Positions 9,868-19,960 of a stretch of DNA of 64,000 nt are shown in pieces (the first letter of the stretch is position 1; each line of letters begins with the position of its first letter). The stretch is from Vulcanisaeta sp. JCM 16161 (lineage in GTDB: Archaea; Thermoproteota; Thermoprotei; Thermoproteales; Thermocladiaceae): positions 186,001 through 250,000 of the forward strand of contig NZ_BBDO01000004.1 of assembly GCF_001316285.1 (NCBI RefSeq). Direction: 5' to 3'. The notes under the pieces are model-generated. The model saw only the letters and a list, made by a program, of their open reading frames with translations, was not told the origin of the DNA and made no database searches. The position numbers and the translations under genes are program-made.

Positions 9868-11825
9868 ATGCTTATTGAGGAGTTGAGTTCGGGGCCGATA
9901 ATTGGGATTGACATTAATGGCAGGAGGTTTTCATACGCGGTATTCAGTAATGGTGAGGTAATAGAGAAGGGAGTTATTGATCCTCAGGACTTAATAAAAA
10001 TGGTTAAGAAGGTTAGGCCCAAGGCCATAGCCATCGACAACATCGGTGAGTTAATGGAGTTGAATCCCTCAATTATTAAAAGACTCGGTAGGCTACCATT
10101 CAATGTCTACTTAATCCAGGTAACGAAGGTCAAGCCTGATACTGATGAGGCGATGGAGTACCTCGTTAATAAGTACTTTGGATTAAATGTGGCTAAGCTC
10201 GACCCTGACTCAACGGCGGAGTACCTCGCAAGGCTCTGCGCAATGGGTGTTGGGTCTATTGTTAAGGTTTATGAACCTGAAACTAAGATTGTGGTTAAGG
10301 CCGCCATCTCAACAACGCCAGGCGGCATGAGTAGGAATAGGTTCGAGAGGAATATCGCCCACAGGATTAGGTACCTGGCTAAGGAGATTAAGGAGAGGTT
10401 GGAGAGTAATGGCCTTGATTATGACATGTTCATAACGCCGGAAAGTGAGGGCTTGAGGTCCGTAGTATTCATTGTATATGCAGATAGGAGTGTTGTTAGG
10501 TCCGTGATTAAGCCACGTAAGAGTATGGATGTTAAGGTAATAATCGAATCTGTGCCAACGGACTCAATAAAGTTTGTAGGTTTAACGGAGCAGGAGGGTA
10601 CGGAAAGCGTAAGCGTTGCTAAGGATAGGAAGTTAATCGTTGGTATTGACCCAGGCATAGTCACTGGTGTCGCCGTCCTTGATTTAAGCGGTAATGTACT
10701 AACACTACAGAGCGGTAAGAACCTGAGTAGGAGGCATGTGCTCAGGATCGTGTATCAATACGGTACCCCCGTCCTAATCGCCGTGGATACTGCCAAGCCC
10801 TCAGACTACGCTAAGAAGTTGGCCGCTATGGTGGGTGCGGTAATTTATTACCCAGACAGGGACTTGAGCATTGCCGAGAAGAGTGAGATTGCCATTAAGA
10901 TCTCTCGCGAGCAGGGGATCGCCGTTAAGGATCCGCACATGAGGGATGCCCTGGCGGCGGCCTATAAGGCATTTACTCAGTTAAAGCCTAAGCTTGATAG
11001 GGTTGAGGAGGAGGTTAGGAGGCATATGCCAGGGCTGTAGATGAGGCGAAGGCGCTCGTTATTAAGGGTGCATCGATAAAGCAGGCCATTGATGAGATTA
11101 GTAGGAGAATTGAGGTTCAGCCTCAGCAGGAGGTTAGGCTTGTAAGCTCTGAAAAATGCGAGTGTGAATGCGATAGGTTGCGGGAGGAGTATGAAAACAC
11201 CATAAGGATTTTGAATGCAGAGATTGAGAGATTGAACAAGCTATATAACGAGACTAAGGAGAAGCTTGAGGAGTTGATTAATAATTACGATATTGAGGTT
11301 AGGAGGGACCAAGTCGTTAGGTCGTTATACGCTAGGATTGACATGCTTGAAGGCGATATTGAGAAGTATAAGCTTAGGATTAAGGAGCTTGAGGATAATA
11401 TGAGGAATTTAATGAGTAACTTCCTTGAGTACTTAAGGGGTAATAAGTACGTGTTGATAAGGTATTCCGAGAGGCTCGACCTTAATTCGGTGTCTCAAAT
11501 ACATAATTCCATCCTTGTAATGAGTATTGGTGAGTTAATGAACGTGGGTATTGATAAGCTAATTAGTATTGGCATTAATTCCGTGATACTCATTGACGTT
11601 AATGAAAGGAGCATGCTGAGACCAATATGGAAGAGGGGCTTGAGGGTTATACCGATTAACATGGTTTATAATGGTCCATTGAGTGACGTATTATTTATTG
11701 ATAGGTCTGTGATTAATAATGCAATTGAGTCCCTTGGTAGGGAATTCCTTAGCGCCCTTGATGAGGATCAGTTAAGAAAGATGATTAATGAGTATAGGCG
11801 TTTGAGGAGTGGTATGTTAGAATAA
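9868..11825 (+). CDS. DUF460 protein (RNase H-like domain plus coiled coil), one frameshift
   Basis: Conserved archaeal protein of unknown function, about 652 aa. The N-terminal region reads SGPIIGIDINGRRFSYAVF. A second RNase H-like region starts LIVGIDPGIVTGVAVLDL and ends KDPHMRDALAAAYKAF, with the acidic residues of a resolvase-like fold. The frame breaks near 11030; restoring one G gives PGAVDEAKALVIKGASI and links to a cysteine pair cluster (KCECECDRL) and a long coiled coil (about residues 430-520) followed by a small alpha/beta C-terminal domain. Function is unproven. Location after RIO2 hints at ribosome or nucleic-acid metabolism. Confidence 0.88.
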
Positions 11826-13051
11826 TGACACCTTACTCTTAACGACTAGCTCGGTCAGCGATGTTATGTTATCAAGCTCCTCATTAACTATGCCATCGAT
11901 CTCATTCCTAATCTCACCACTTAATGTAACGCCAGGCTCTGGGAGAACCTCCACATTAGCGACTAATGGCTCACTTATTGGCTTACCAATCTGGCTCAGT
12001 AAGTAGACGTAGACCTCCTTCAACCCCTTAACCTCGCCGTAAATTCTCTCGGCAATCTTATTGGCGAGCACGTTATAGAGCTTACCAATGTGACTAACTG
12101 GGTTCTTACCCGCTGTCGCCTCCATGGTCATTGGCCTCATTGGTGTTATTAAGCCATTGGCCTATTACCACGTCCAGTGGCTCCGTCATCGCCGTGTTCG
12201 GCGGAGGTTCCTGTAACCGTTAGGTAGAATATACCGTGTTCAGGCTTGTCCGCGGCATTCACCGTCACGTCAACGGTTAAGTTCGGCGCAATCTTAGCGG
12301 CTAAATCAAGCACCTTATTCTTGACCTCCTCCTTAACATTTAGGTAATGGTCCTTATCCTTAACGAGTGATGATATTATTGCAGAGGCGATGGTTAACTT
12401 AACGTCTTTACCGATCCTCAGGCCCATAACCTTAACATCCTCACCAACCTCAGGGAGCTTAGCCTTAAACTCCCTTGAATTAAGTAATCTTTCCGTCTCA
12501 AGCACAAGCCTCTCGGTATCCGTTAATGGCGCAAAGCCAACACCGATGGATGTGTCGTTAGCTAATGGAACCTTTGTTGCCTTAACACCGAGTTCATAAA
12601 CACCCACGAGGTCCGTTGATCCCATGCCAACCCTATAATCAACGACCACGTGCTTATCAGGATCGAGGAACCTAAAGTTATTTCTAATCCAGTCCTTGAT
12701 CGCCGTTATTATTATCGTGCCTATCGGCACCTTCTCAACGCCAGTTGCGGTCTTAACCTCGGTGGTTACCCTGCCTGCAACGAGTATGTATATTGGTTGA
12801 ATAACATCACCACCGCCAAACCGTGGACTGGCTTGGCCGCCAACGACAAGCACCTTATCCACATTATGATGAAGTATAACTCCATACCTCTCCAGGTAGT
12901 AATTAGACAAAGCCTTACTGACGGCTTCGGCTGACGCGTCGGCTATGTAGTCCGGGTGGCCAAGGCCCTTCCTCTCCACAAGCTCTACGTTTAACTCTGA
13001 AACGGGTTTCCTATCAATTGTGTTTATTGTTATTGTCCTGGCCATGCCCAT
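11817..13051 (-). CDS. mat: Archaeal S-adenosylmethionine synthetase, one frameshift
   Basis: Archaeal-type methionine adenosyltransferase (distinct from bacterial MetK) that makes S-adenosylmethionine from methionine and ATP. About 411 aa after correction. Landmarks: [56 protein letters not shown]. The frame breaks at about 12160, where restoring one G in AGGCCAAT gives [20 protein letters not shown] and the rest of the protein. The ATG at 13051 overlaps the LSm stop as TGATG, which implies translational coupling. A GTG at 13054 and an ATG at 13045 are alternatives. The gene ends 9 bases inside the convergent DUF460 gene. Confidence 0.93.
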
Positions 13052-13296
13052 CACCCCATGGCCTCCTCAGACGTTATATATAGTATCTGCGTACCTCTAA
13101 TTACTAACCTGCCATATTTAACAACGACATTCTCGCCCTTCTGGTCGAGTTCCTCACCCTCGTCAATTATTAGGTTCATGCAGTCGTCGTAATTCACGAG
13201 AATGCCCCTCAATACCTTATTATTCTTAAGTCTTATTGTTACGTGCTTACCAACCAGCTTTTGCAGCATTTTCATTGGTTGTTGAGGCCTTTCCAT
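13051..13296 (-). CDS. Sm-like (LSm) archaeal protein
   Basis: RNA-binding protein of 81 aa expected to form a heptameric ring. Sm1 motif [20 protein letters not shown] with the usual [10 protein letters not shown] continuation, and Sm2 motif [10 protein letters not shown] near the C-terminus. Stop overlaps the MAT start. A TATA-like box (minus-strand AGATTTAAATATAGG around 13316-13330) lies about 27 bases before its ATG. Confidence 0.93.
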   Translation of the reverse strand: MERPQQPMKMLQKLVGKHVTIRLKNNKVLRGILVNYDDCMNLIIDEGEELDQKGENVVVKYGRLVIRGTQILYITSEEAMG

Positions 13297-13392
13297 TAAT
13301 CACGTGTCGAGAAAGCCTATATTTAAATCTTAGCACCCTCTAAGAGTGTTAAAAGTAACATTATCGGGGCTATGTATAGTATATACTTGGTA

Positions 13393-13599
13393 TTATTCAC
13401 TTTCAATTTTAGAATACTCAAGAACCCTATCAATAAGTTCAATATGGGCCAACAGGGTTCTCCTGCAGCAATAACGCGTAACACCTAAGTCATCAAGAAC
13501 CTTCTCAGGATTCTCGCCATTGAGGACCCTCTGCTTAAATGGTTCCCATAAATGGCCAAGTGGGCGTCCACAGGTCCAGCACCTAATAGGTACAATCAT
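13393..13599 (-). CDS. rpoN: DNA-directed RNA polymerase subunit N
   Basis: Small zinc-binding RNA polymerase subunit (Rpb10 homologue) that joins the D-L assembly platform. 68 aa. [15 protein letters not shown] carries the first CxxC and RYCCRR the paired cysteines, the invariant zinc ligands of the family. Follows rps9 in the classic archaeal order rpoD-rpl18e-rpl13-rps9-rpoN. Confidence 0.96.
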   Translation of the reverse strand: MIVPIRCWTCGRPLGHLWEPFKQRVLNGENPEKVLDDLGVTRYCCRRTLLAHIELIDRVLEYSKIESE

Positions 13600-13659
13600 T
13601 GAGTACGCAGTAATGAACCCCCTTTAAATTGTTTTTGTGATAATTATAATGATGAAGGA

Positions 13660-14135
13660 TTACCTATACGCCTTCTGACGCTTACTCCTGGCATGCTTTA
13701 GGCCTGGCTTCTTGGGCTCGGTCCTCCTCGGGTCTCCCTTAATCATTGATGGGTCATAGGTCATGTAAAGCTCAAGCAACTTCGAGTTCTGGAAATACTC
13801 AACCAAGCCCCTGGCAATCGCCATCCTAACGGCAGTCGCCTGCCCCATGAAGCCTCCACCCTCACTGTAACGTCAATGTCCACCTTACCCGTTAACTCCT
13901 TACCGGCGAGTAGTAATGGCTCCATCATCCTCATTCTAGCCATCTCAATAGGCCAAATCTCAATTGGAATGCCATTAACCCTAACCCTGCCAATTCCAGG
14001 CCTAACCACTGCCTTGGCGATGGCGGTCTTCTTCTTACCAACGGCAATGACGACCCTAGCCCCGGCTACCTCCTGAACGGTGGCGTTAGGCACAGACCTG
14101 GGTAAGGCCGTTGACTCACCACCCTGCTCGCTCAT
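13660..14135 (-). CDS. rps9: Ribosomal protein uS9, one frameshift
   Basis: Small-subunit ribosomal protein whose C-terminal tail reaches the P site. Two frames join at about 13856: restoring one G in GAGGGTGGAGG gives [20 protein letters not shown], the conserved family segment. Remaining landmarks are [27 protein letters not shown] and the basic tail [16 protein letters not shown]. About 158 aa after correction. Start overlaps the uL13 stop by four bases. Confidence 0.94.
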
Positions 14136-14704
14136 GCACTACCACCCTTACTTTCAGCCTTTTTAAACTTCGCCATTTTAGATTCCCAAGCCTCCTTAGC
14201 CCTCTTCCAAGCCTCATACTGCCTAGGCTCTATGTGGCTCCAAAGCTCCTCAAGCGTCACATACTTAGCGCCAGGCCTAACCGACAGTAACGCGCCCTTA
14301 ATCACCACCTTATCAACATTCATGTATTGCGGTGGAGTGCCCATGAAAACCCTAATCCTTCTATAAGCCTGCCTACCCCTGAACTCCTTCCTGGGAAGCA
14401 TGCCCCTGATGACCCTCCTCAAAATCCTGTCGGGTTTCCTAGGTATCTTCGGACCAGCCTTCTCTGGGTTATAATGCGTCAACCACTCACTCATCCTCGT
14501 CTTATACCAATTAAGCACCATGTTGAAGTCCCCAGTAACGACTGCCTTCTCCGCGTTAACAATGACCACCCTCCTACCCTCAAGCGCCCACTTGGCCACT
14601 ATTGATGCGAGCCTACCAACAACGTGGTTCGTAGCATCAACGACGATTTCACTTAGTTCAGGCGGGTTTCTCTCGACAATGATCACCTTACTGCTCATGG
14701 CCAT
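14132..14704 (-). CDS. rpl13: Ribosomal protein uL13
   Basis: Large-subunit ribosomal protein, about 190 aa, intact. VVDATNHVVGRLASIVAKWA and NAEKAVVTGDFNM near the N-terminus, then VIRGMLPRKEFRGRQAYRRI, are the family signatures. ATG 14704 follows a GTG; ATG 14698 is also possible. Member of the rpoD ribosomal operon. Confidence 0.95.
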   Translation of the reverse strand: MAMSSKVIIVERNPPELSEIVVDATNHVVGRLASIVAKWALEGRRVVIVNAEKAVVTGDFNMVLNWYKTRMSEWLTHYNPEKAGPKIPRKPDRILRRVIRGMLPRKEFRGRQAYRRIRVFMGTPPQYMNVDKVVIKGALLSVRPGAKYVTLEELWSHIEPRQYEAWKRAKEAWESKMAKFKKAESKGGSA

Positions 14705-14716
14705 CACCCTAAATTA

Positions 14717-15076
14717 TTATTTTAACATTACTACCCCTATTATTCCTCCTAACAAGCTCAGGTATTGTGATGGCCTCAGCACCAGCCTCTTAATTGCCTC
14801 AAGGGCGCCCCTGGAGAATGACCAAGCCGCTATCGTGACCTTCTTACTCAATACGCCATAACCAAGCACCTTACCCGGCACAACAACCACGTCTCCGTCA
14901 TTGGCAAGCCTATTTATCTTGCCGACATTAACCTCAACCCTACGCCTAGTGGGCTTCTCGAGTAGGTCAGCCACGTAATCCCAAATGGCGGCCTTATACT
15001 CATTAGCAGCGCGCCTAAGGAATCTAATCAGCATACGAAGCTCCACGTTAGTGGGACCCGTTGGATTTGGCGGCAT
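14717..15076 (-). CDS. rpl18e: Ribosomal protein eL18
   Basis: Archaeal/eukaryotic large-subunit protein, about 119 aa, intact. [17 protein letters not shown] at the start, [20 protein letters not shown] in the centre. I chose ATG 15076, which gives the usual family N-terminus, over a TTG at 15091. Lies between rpoD and rpl13. Confidence 0.94.
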   Translation of the reverse strand: MPPNPTGPTNVELRMLIRFLRRAANEYKAAIWDYVADLLEKPTRRRVEVNVGKINRLANDGDVVVVPGKVLGYGVLSKKVTIAAWSFSRGALEAIKRLVLRPSQYLSLLGGIIGVVMLK

Positions 15077-15133
15077 GCGTGTTAACGCCAACGCAACCCT
15101 TTTTAAATAATTCGCAGCCGTAGGTACTAATCA

Positions 15134-16041
15134 TCACTCCTCGCTTGGGCCTTCCTCAGTGCCGAATTCCTCACCAGTAACTTGTGCCGATTCCTCAGCA
15201 GCACCTCCAGTGGCCAATTCACCACTTGGTGCCTGCCCTCTTGATAGTTCAAGCTCCAGTTCATTAACGAATTCCTGGAACTTACCCTTAAGTATCCTAA
15301 AGCCCTCCCTAACCATATCCTCAACGGGCATGTTTCCGAAGCTCTCAACCCAAAACACGTACTTATTCTCGTCCCAATCCACCTTAATTGCTGGACACAC
15401 TTGCTCGCAGGTCTTCCACTTGTTGAATGTGCACTTGAGCACGTCATTAACCACTATCGAGCCGTCATCCCTAATCTCGAGGGCACCGTTGCATACCTCA
15501 AGGCAAACCCTGCACTTATCATCGGCCTTACCAACAACACTAACCTTCGGGTAGTAGTAATAGGATGCTAAACCGGCTTGCCACTTGGCGTGGTTCCTAG
15601 CCTACCAAGCTTTGCGTAAGCCTCAAGCACTATCTTCTGGCCAGGCACCAACTTAACTATGGGTATGTCCTCGTACACCGGCCTAACCTCAGGATCGTCA
15701 GACTTCAAGTCCCTGCTGTAAACAACCATTGGCTCCTTAGCCTCAACATTGAGCTCAAACCTAACCTGGCACAGACTTGGGTCGACTAATTCCTGCTCGC
15801 ACTCCTCAATCTTCGGTAGCTTCCTCAGGTCCGTCTTTATTGGTATCATGGAGAGCCTATGTGCGAGTACCTCGTCGTAAAGCACGGAGGTGTTATCCAG
15901 TATTATTACCTCGTCAATTGCCAGGACAGGCACGTCGGAAATGAGGACCCTACGTAATGAATTAACGATTGGTGGGGTAACCCCATCCACGACAGCCTTT
16001 AGGTATAGGTCTGACTTCTCAATAACCCTTACCAAGACCAC
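15134..16041 (-). CDS. rpoD: DNA-directed RNA polymerase subunit D, one frameshift
   Basis: Assembly subunit of archaeal RNA polymerase (Rpb3 homologue, partner of L). N-terminal dimerisation segment PPIVNSLRRVLISDVPVLAI, insert domain, then after a break near 15590 a ferredoxin-like domain with six cysteines: CRVCLEVC and CTFNKWKTCEQVCP. These fit an iron-sulphur cluster fold as in Sulfolobus D; whether one or two clusters bind is not decided by sequence. The corrected join reads KLGRLGT-(N)HAKWQAGLASYYYYP. Long acidic C-terminal tail. About 303 aa. First gene of the ribosomal operon. Confidence 0.94.
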
Positions 16042-16093
16042 GAAATGATTGGTTGTGATTTTGAGTAAATAAACATTTCTTGCCTCTATTGCA

Positions 16094-17621
16094 TTAAGCC
16101 CTTCCTCTCCTGATAGCCATGGCTATGCCAGTACCAATGAGAACAATCAATAGGTTAATGGCAAGCGCTATAACGGCTATATACACGAAATGCCCAGCTA
16201 TTGGATATAACGGAGACATCGCGGCGGGCTTATGCGGCGTTACGAATAAATAAACACCAAGTCCCAAACCAACAGCCCAACCGGTCATGAGGGAGTATTT
16301 ATCGAGTTTATCCGTAATTAGGCCTAGGAATACGCTGGTAGGGTCTGCGTGATTATTATACCACCCAATAACTGAAGCCATATTGCGTATGTAGCGGGTA
16401 CTATGAACACGAAACCCAATGCCAGGAACTTGAAGATGACCGAAGCCCACTTAGCTGCTCTCGTCTCTCCATGAGGTGTTATCCTTGGGTAAAGCGGCTT
16501 AATTATGTTCCTAACCAATAGGTTTGCCTGTGCCATTGCCATTATCGCCGCAGGTACGAGACCACCAACAAATACGCCTAGTAAAGCTAAAGCGGCTAAC
16601 CACTCAGGTAGTGTTGTTACGGCAAGCGTCGGTATTACCAGGATACCCCTGCTGGATGGCGGGAATAGGCTCAATATCTTCATCGCCTCTGGGCTTCCAT
16701 ATATCAGTATACCGTACATTGCGAGTAATGCTAATGCAATTCCATATATGGGGAGTAACGCTGTGCTCATTGCCAGCTTCTTATCGCTTTCGGCGCTTAA
16801 GGCACCATTAACTGAGTGTGGGTATAGGTATAGTGCTAGGCTACTACCAACCCAAAGTGTTGTGTAGGTTATGAAGAACGGATCCTTAAGCGTGGAGACG
16901 CCCGTTGGTAATGCCTTAAGTGTTGCGGCATTAAATGCTGATGCAAAGCCACCAGGTATTGCGAAAGGCGCAGCAGCAAGTATGGCTATGACACCTAAGA
17001 ACACGAGTGTGTCTTTAAAGACCGCCGTTAATGTGGCGCCCCTAAGCCACTGGTATAGGTAAATGCTGCCAATATTATAAAGGATATTGTTAATGCAACG
17101 TCACTAACAAACTTAACGTTCTTGACAATGCCAAGGAGCATTATTGTCAGTACAGCCTGCATACCAACTATTTGTAATGCTATATATGGAAACTCAGCAA
17201 CGATACCTGTAATGGCTATAAAGCCGGCGAGCAATTTACTATTGAATCTTTCCTGAACGAAATCGGCAGCTGTAACATAACCCCTCAACCTACTCCATCT
17301 CCAGAGCGCTGGCATTGCGGCTGCGGCTAATGCGAATACCGTGGCTACGTATGGAACTGCGAAGAAGTAAAGGGCGCCGCTGGCAAATACTCCGGAGGGT
17401 ACTGCAACGAATGTGTAGGCCGTGTATAGATCAGCGCCAACCAGGAACCATGCAAGGAACGTGCCTAATCTACGACCAGCCAACGCCCACTCATGCAGTT
17501 GACTAAGGTCACCTCTACGCCACCTAGCACCGTAAAAGCCCAGGAATACGAATATCACGAAGAACCCAAGGAATAAACCCCAGCCCAATGGACCAACTAA
17601 TGGGCTCACCATGCTCATCAC
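16094..17621 (-). CDS. Sodium:solute symporter (SSS family), frameshifted
   Basis: About 509 aa, around 13 membrane helices, predicted sodium- or proton-coupled uptake of a small solute, possibly a monocarboxylate as in MctP. Landmarks: [50 protein letters not shown] and [12 protein letters not shown]. Breaks near 17040 and 16335 split three frames; joined, the helices are in normal order with nothing missing. Start overlaps the upstream DUF3311 gene by four bases, so the two are coupled. Confidence 0.86.
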
Positions 17622-17842
17622 CTCTTACTGGGGTAAAGCAGTAGTACCGCGATTATGAAGAGTATCGATGATATTACTAACCATAGTGTCTGAAACCAAT
17701 AGAAGAATGGAACACCACCTAACTCAGGTTGTACCGTGTTATATATTGGTAACAGCATGTATAGTATCCATGGTATTATAAATAGTATGCCGGCAACAAC
17801 CTTACGCCAAGCCGCCACTCTTTTACTTACTTCCGCCGTCAT
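17618..17842 (-). CDS. DUF3311-type small membrane subunit of the SSS symporter
   Basis: 74 aa with two membrane helices ([20 protein letters not shown] and [20 protein letters not shown]). Small proteins of this kind are regularly encoded just before SSS permeases, as here with an ATGA overlap, and are thought to assist the permease. Assignment rests on size, helix pattern and context. Confidence 0.75.
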   Translation of the reverse strand: MTAEVSKRVAAWRKVVAGILFIIPWILYMLLPIYNTVQPELGGVPFFYWFQTLWLVISSILFIIAVLLLYPSKR

Positions 17843-17931
17843 ATAATTAGTTATTAATACTATTGATTTTTAAGCAATACTTAAGGAGAAAACCTAATTT
17901 AGATTTCATAATTTGGTATTTAATAAATACT

Positions 17932-18504
17932 ATGGGTGTTAAAATACTACATATATCTGATGTTCATGGTGATAGGTATTATGTAGATTCAATAGGTGGT
18001 GTTATGAAATATGTTAATGTGGTAGTCGTGAGTGGTGACTTTGAGGATCCTGAAGTGTTAGATACATTAAGTAGTTATGGCAGGCCTGTGTATGCGGTCA
18101 TGGGCAACATGGATCCTTATGGCATTAGATCAAGGATTCAAAAATACCTAATTGAGGGACGCGTGGTATCTATTGAGTCATTTTACTTAGCTGGTTACCC
18201 AATCAATATAGAGGGCATTAAGGATCTTGGTCCTAGGTTAATACTCGTATCCCATTATCCACCCTATGGTACGAATGTAGATAAGGCTTGGAGTGGTGCA
18301 CACATAGGTAGCAGGTCTATAAGAAAGTTAGTAGAGGATGTTAAACCGTTGGCAATTTTATGCGGTCATGTTCATGAATCCCGTGGTATAGATAGGTTGG
18401 GTAATACTGTTATTGTTAATCCTGGCCCCTTATTTAATGGCTATTACGCGATTGTGAGCATTAATGATGATGGTACAGTTAATGCTGAGTTGAATAAGTT
18501 ATGA
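17932..18504 (+). CDS. Calcineurin-like metallophosphoesterase (YfcE/MJ0936 type)
   Basis: 190 aa, cytosolic phosphodiesterase or phosphatase. All metal-binding motifs are present in order: HISDVHGD, VVSGDFED, VMGNMD, VSHYPPYG and LCGHVHESRG. ATG 17932 fits the family N-terminus; an upstream ATG would add 23 unrelated residues. Divergent from the DUF3311-symporter pair. A perfect 26-bp palindrome starts directly after its stop codon. Confidence 0.9.
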   Translation: MGVKILHISDVHGDRYYVDSIGGVMKYVNVVVVSGDFEDPEVLDTLSSYGRPVYAVMGNMDPYGIRSRIQKYLIEGRVVSIESFYLAGYPINIEGIKDLGPRLILVSHYPPYGTNVDKAWSGAHIGSRSIRKLVEDVKPLAILCGHVHESRGIDRLGNTVIVNPGPLFNGYYAIVSINDDGTVNAELNKL

Positions 18505-18530
18505 CCCGCCCAGGCCATGGCCTGGGCGGG
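18505..18530. repeat. Perfect 26-bp GC-rich palindrome
   Basis: CCCGCCCAGG-CCATGG-CCTGGGCGGG, thirteen bases mirrored with no mismatch, beginning one base after the TGA of the phosphoesterase. It could form a very stable hairpin or cruciform. Archaeal terminators are usually T-rich, and no T run follows, so a simple terminator role is not established. Confidence 0.8.
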
Positions 18531-18593
18531 CCTTGGTGTGGGTGCATGCAGGGGCGCTGTTGATTACTTGGTAGGTTAATTTATTAGTATTGG

Positions 18594-18862
18594 TTAAGAT
18601 CCCTGCCTAGCTGGCGAGAAGTGTAGTAGGTCATCATCCATAGTAATAATGCCTTTCTTCCTCAGTGACCACAGTATGTCCACTACGTATGGCCTCACCA
18701 TGGTCTCCAGATCATCGCTTAGGTTTATGCCCCTCTTCCTGAGCTCCTCGATTACTGAGTCAACGAAGCCCAAGGTCTCGGTCTTACCCTGATACTACTT
18801 AACTTATTCATTGTTACCTCCTCAACGAGTTTTCTTAGGTCCTCCGGTATGTTTATACTCAT
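18594..18862 (-). CDS. Small helical hypothetical protein, frameshifted, coupled to the upstream gene
   Basis: About 89 aa reading MSINIPEDLRKLVEEVTMNK and, after one base is restored near 18800, KTETLGFVDSVIEELRKRG, INLSDDLETMVRPYVVDILW and MDDDLLHFSPARQGS. Its ATG (18862-18860) overlaps the TGA of the 334-aa gene as ATGA, so the pair is translationally coupled. The protein is charged, predicted mostly helical, with no recognised domain. It is easily missed because each frame fragment is short. Confidence 0.6.
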
Positions 18863-19863
18863 TTAATGTTCACCCAGGTAAACTTCATGCAGACCTTATT
18901 TAAGGGGCACTCGTCGCACTTAAGTCGTGAGCAGTACTCATGCCCTATCCTAAACGCGCCCCTCTCGTAGATTATTGGGTCATTGCTTAACCTACCGGTT
19001 GCCCTAACGAGCCCCTTAACCTCATCAACCTTTATGGTAACCCCACCATCCTTATTAATTAATATCCTATTTAGTATCTTCATTGCATGGTCATTATTTA
19101 GCACTAGGAATGCGCCACTCCTCACGGTGACCATGGTACTATAGACGTCTGCTATCATGGTATAGCGTTTATAACCACCCCTCGAGATTACGCCCAGGGC
19201 TACTGGCAGGTTCGTTTCATGGGAAACCCACCTAATGAATGTCCTAATGGCTCTCTTCCTCCTCTCATTAGTCCTTAGTGGATAAAACATTGGTAACGCC
19301 TTCTCAAAATCAGCGATGTCGCGAAACTTCGGTATCCACCTAAGCAGTGTTGTTCCATAAGCCCTTGTTAACTTCCTCAAGCCATAGACGAAGCTATGAA
19401 CGGCATTACTAACCTCCTGAATATCCTCACCCCCAATGCCCTCACCCTCGTAATCACTTAGTAACTTCATACTAATGTCATTTATTGATGAGTAATCAGG
19501 GTTTGAGAGTAGGTGGCTTATCCTATCGTAATTCCTACGCATTACTCTGTATATTAATTCATTCCTCAGGTTTCGGAATCCCATAAACAACACCGTGGTG
19601 AGTAATAGGTATCTAAGGAGTTCCTCAGCCCTGGGTACGTTTATGTATAACTGAATGAGAGAATTAATGTCAATCCTACCCCTATTCCTCGTTGTCTCCT
19701 GAATATATAATTCACGTATTCTCTGATATGGAACCATTAATTCATCCGGTAAGTTCTCAAATACGGCCTCCTTTGTTGATGATCCATATTCATTAATCGC
19801 CCTCACTATATCCTCATACCGATCCCTCCTTCTTAAATCAATTTCGAGAGAACTCATTGTCAC
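18859..19863 (-). CDS. Hypothetical protein with C-terminal MutY/EndoIII-like four-cysteine cluster
   Basis: 334 aa, intact, rich in arginine and helices. The C-terminus has CSRLKCDECPLNKVC (C-x4-C-x2-C-x5-C, around residues 310-325), very like the iron-sulphur loop of endonuclease III/MutY (C-x6-C-x2-C-x5-C). I see no helix-hairpin-helix or catalytic motif of those glycosylases, so only an iron-sulphur or zinc site is suggested. Followed by an overlapping small gene. Function unknown; nucleic-acid binding is plausible. Confidence 0.7.
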   Translation of the reverse strand: MTMSSLEIDLRRRDRYEDIVRAINEYGSSTKEAVFENLPDELMVPYQRIRELYIQETTRNRGRIDINSLIQLYINVPRAEELLRYLLLTTVLFMGFRNLRNELIYRVMRRNYDRISHLLSNPDYSSINDISMKLLSDYEGEGIGGEDIQEVSNAVHSFVYGLRKLTRAYGTTLLRWIPKFRDIADFEKALPMFYPLRTNERRKRAIRTFIRWVSHETNLPVALGVISRGGYKRYTMIADVYSTMVTVRSGAFLVLNNDHAMKILNRILINKDGGVTIKVDEVKGLVRATGRLSNDPIIYERGAFRIGHEYCSRLKCDECPLNKVCMKFTWVNIK

Positions 19864-19960
19864 TTACGTGAAGGCACTAAAATATAAATCTTGGCATTAC
19901 ATGTGTTATTAACGAATTAAGGGGTCATATTGAATAAGGGGTGATTCAAGATTAACCTGT

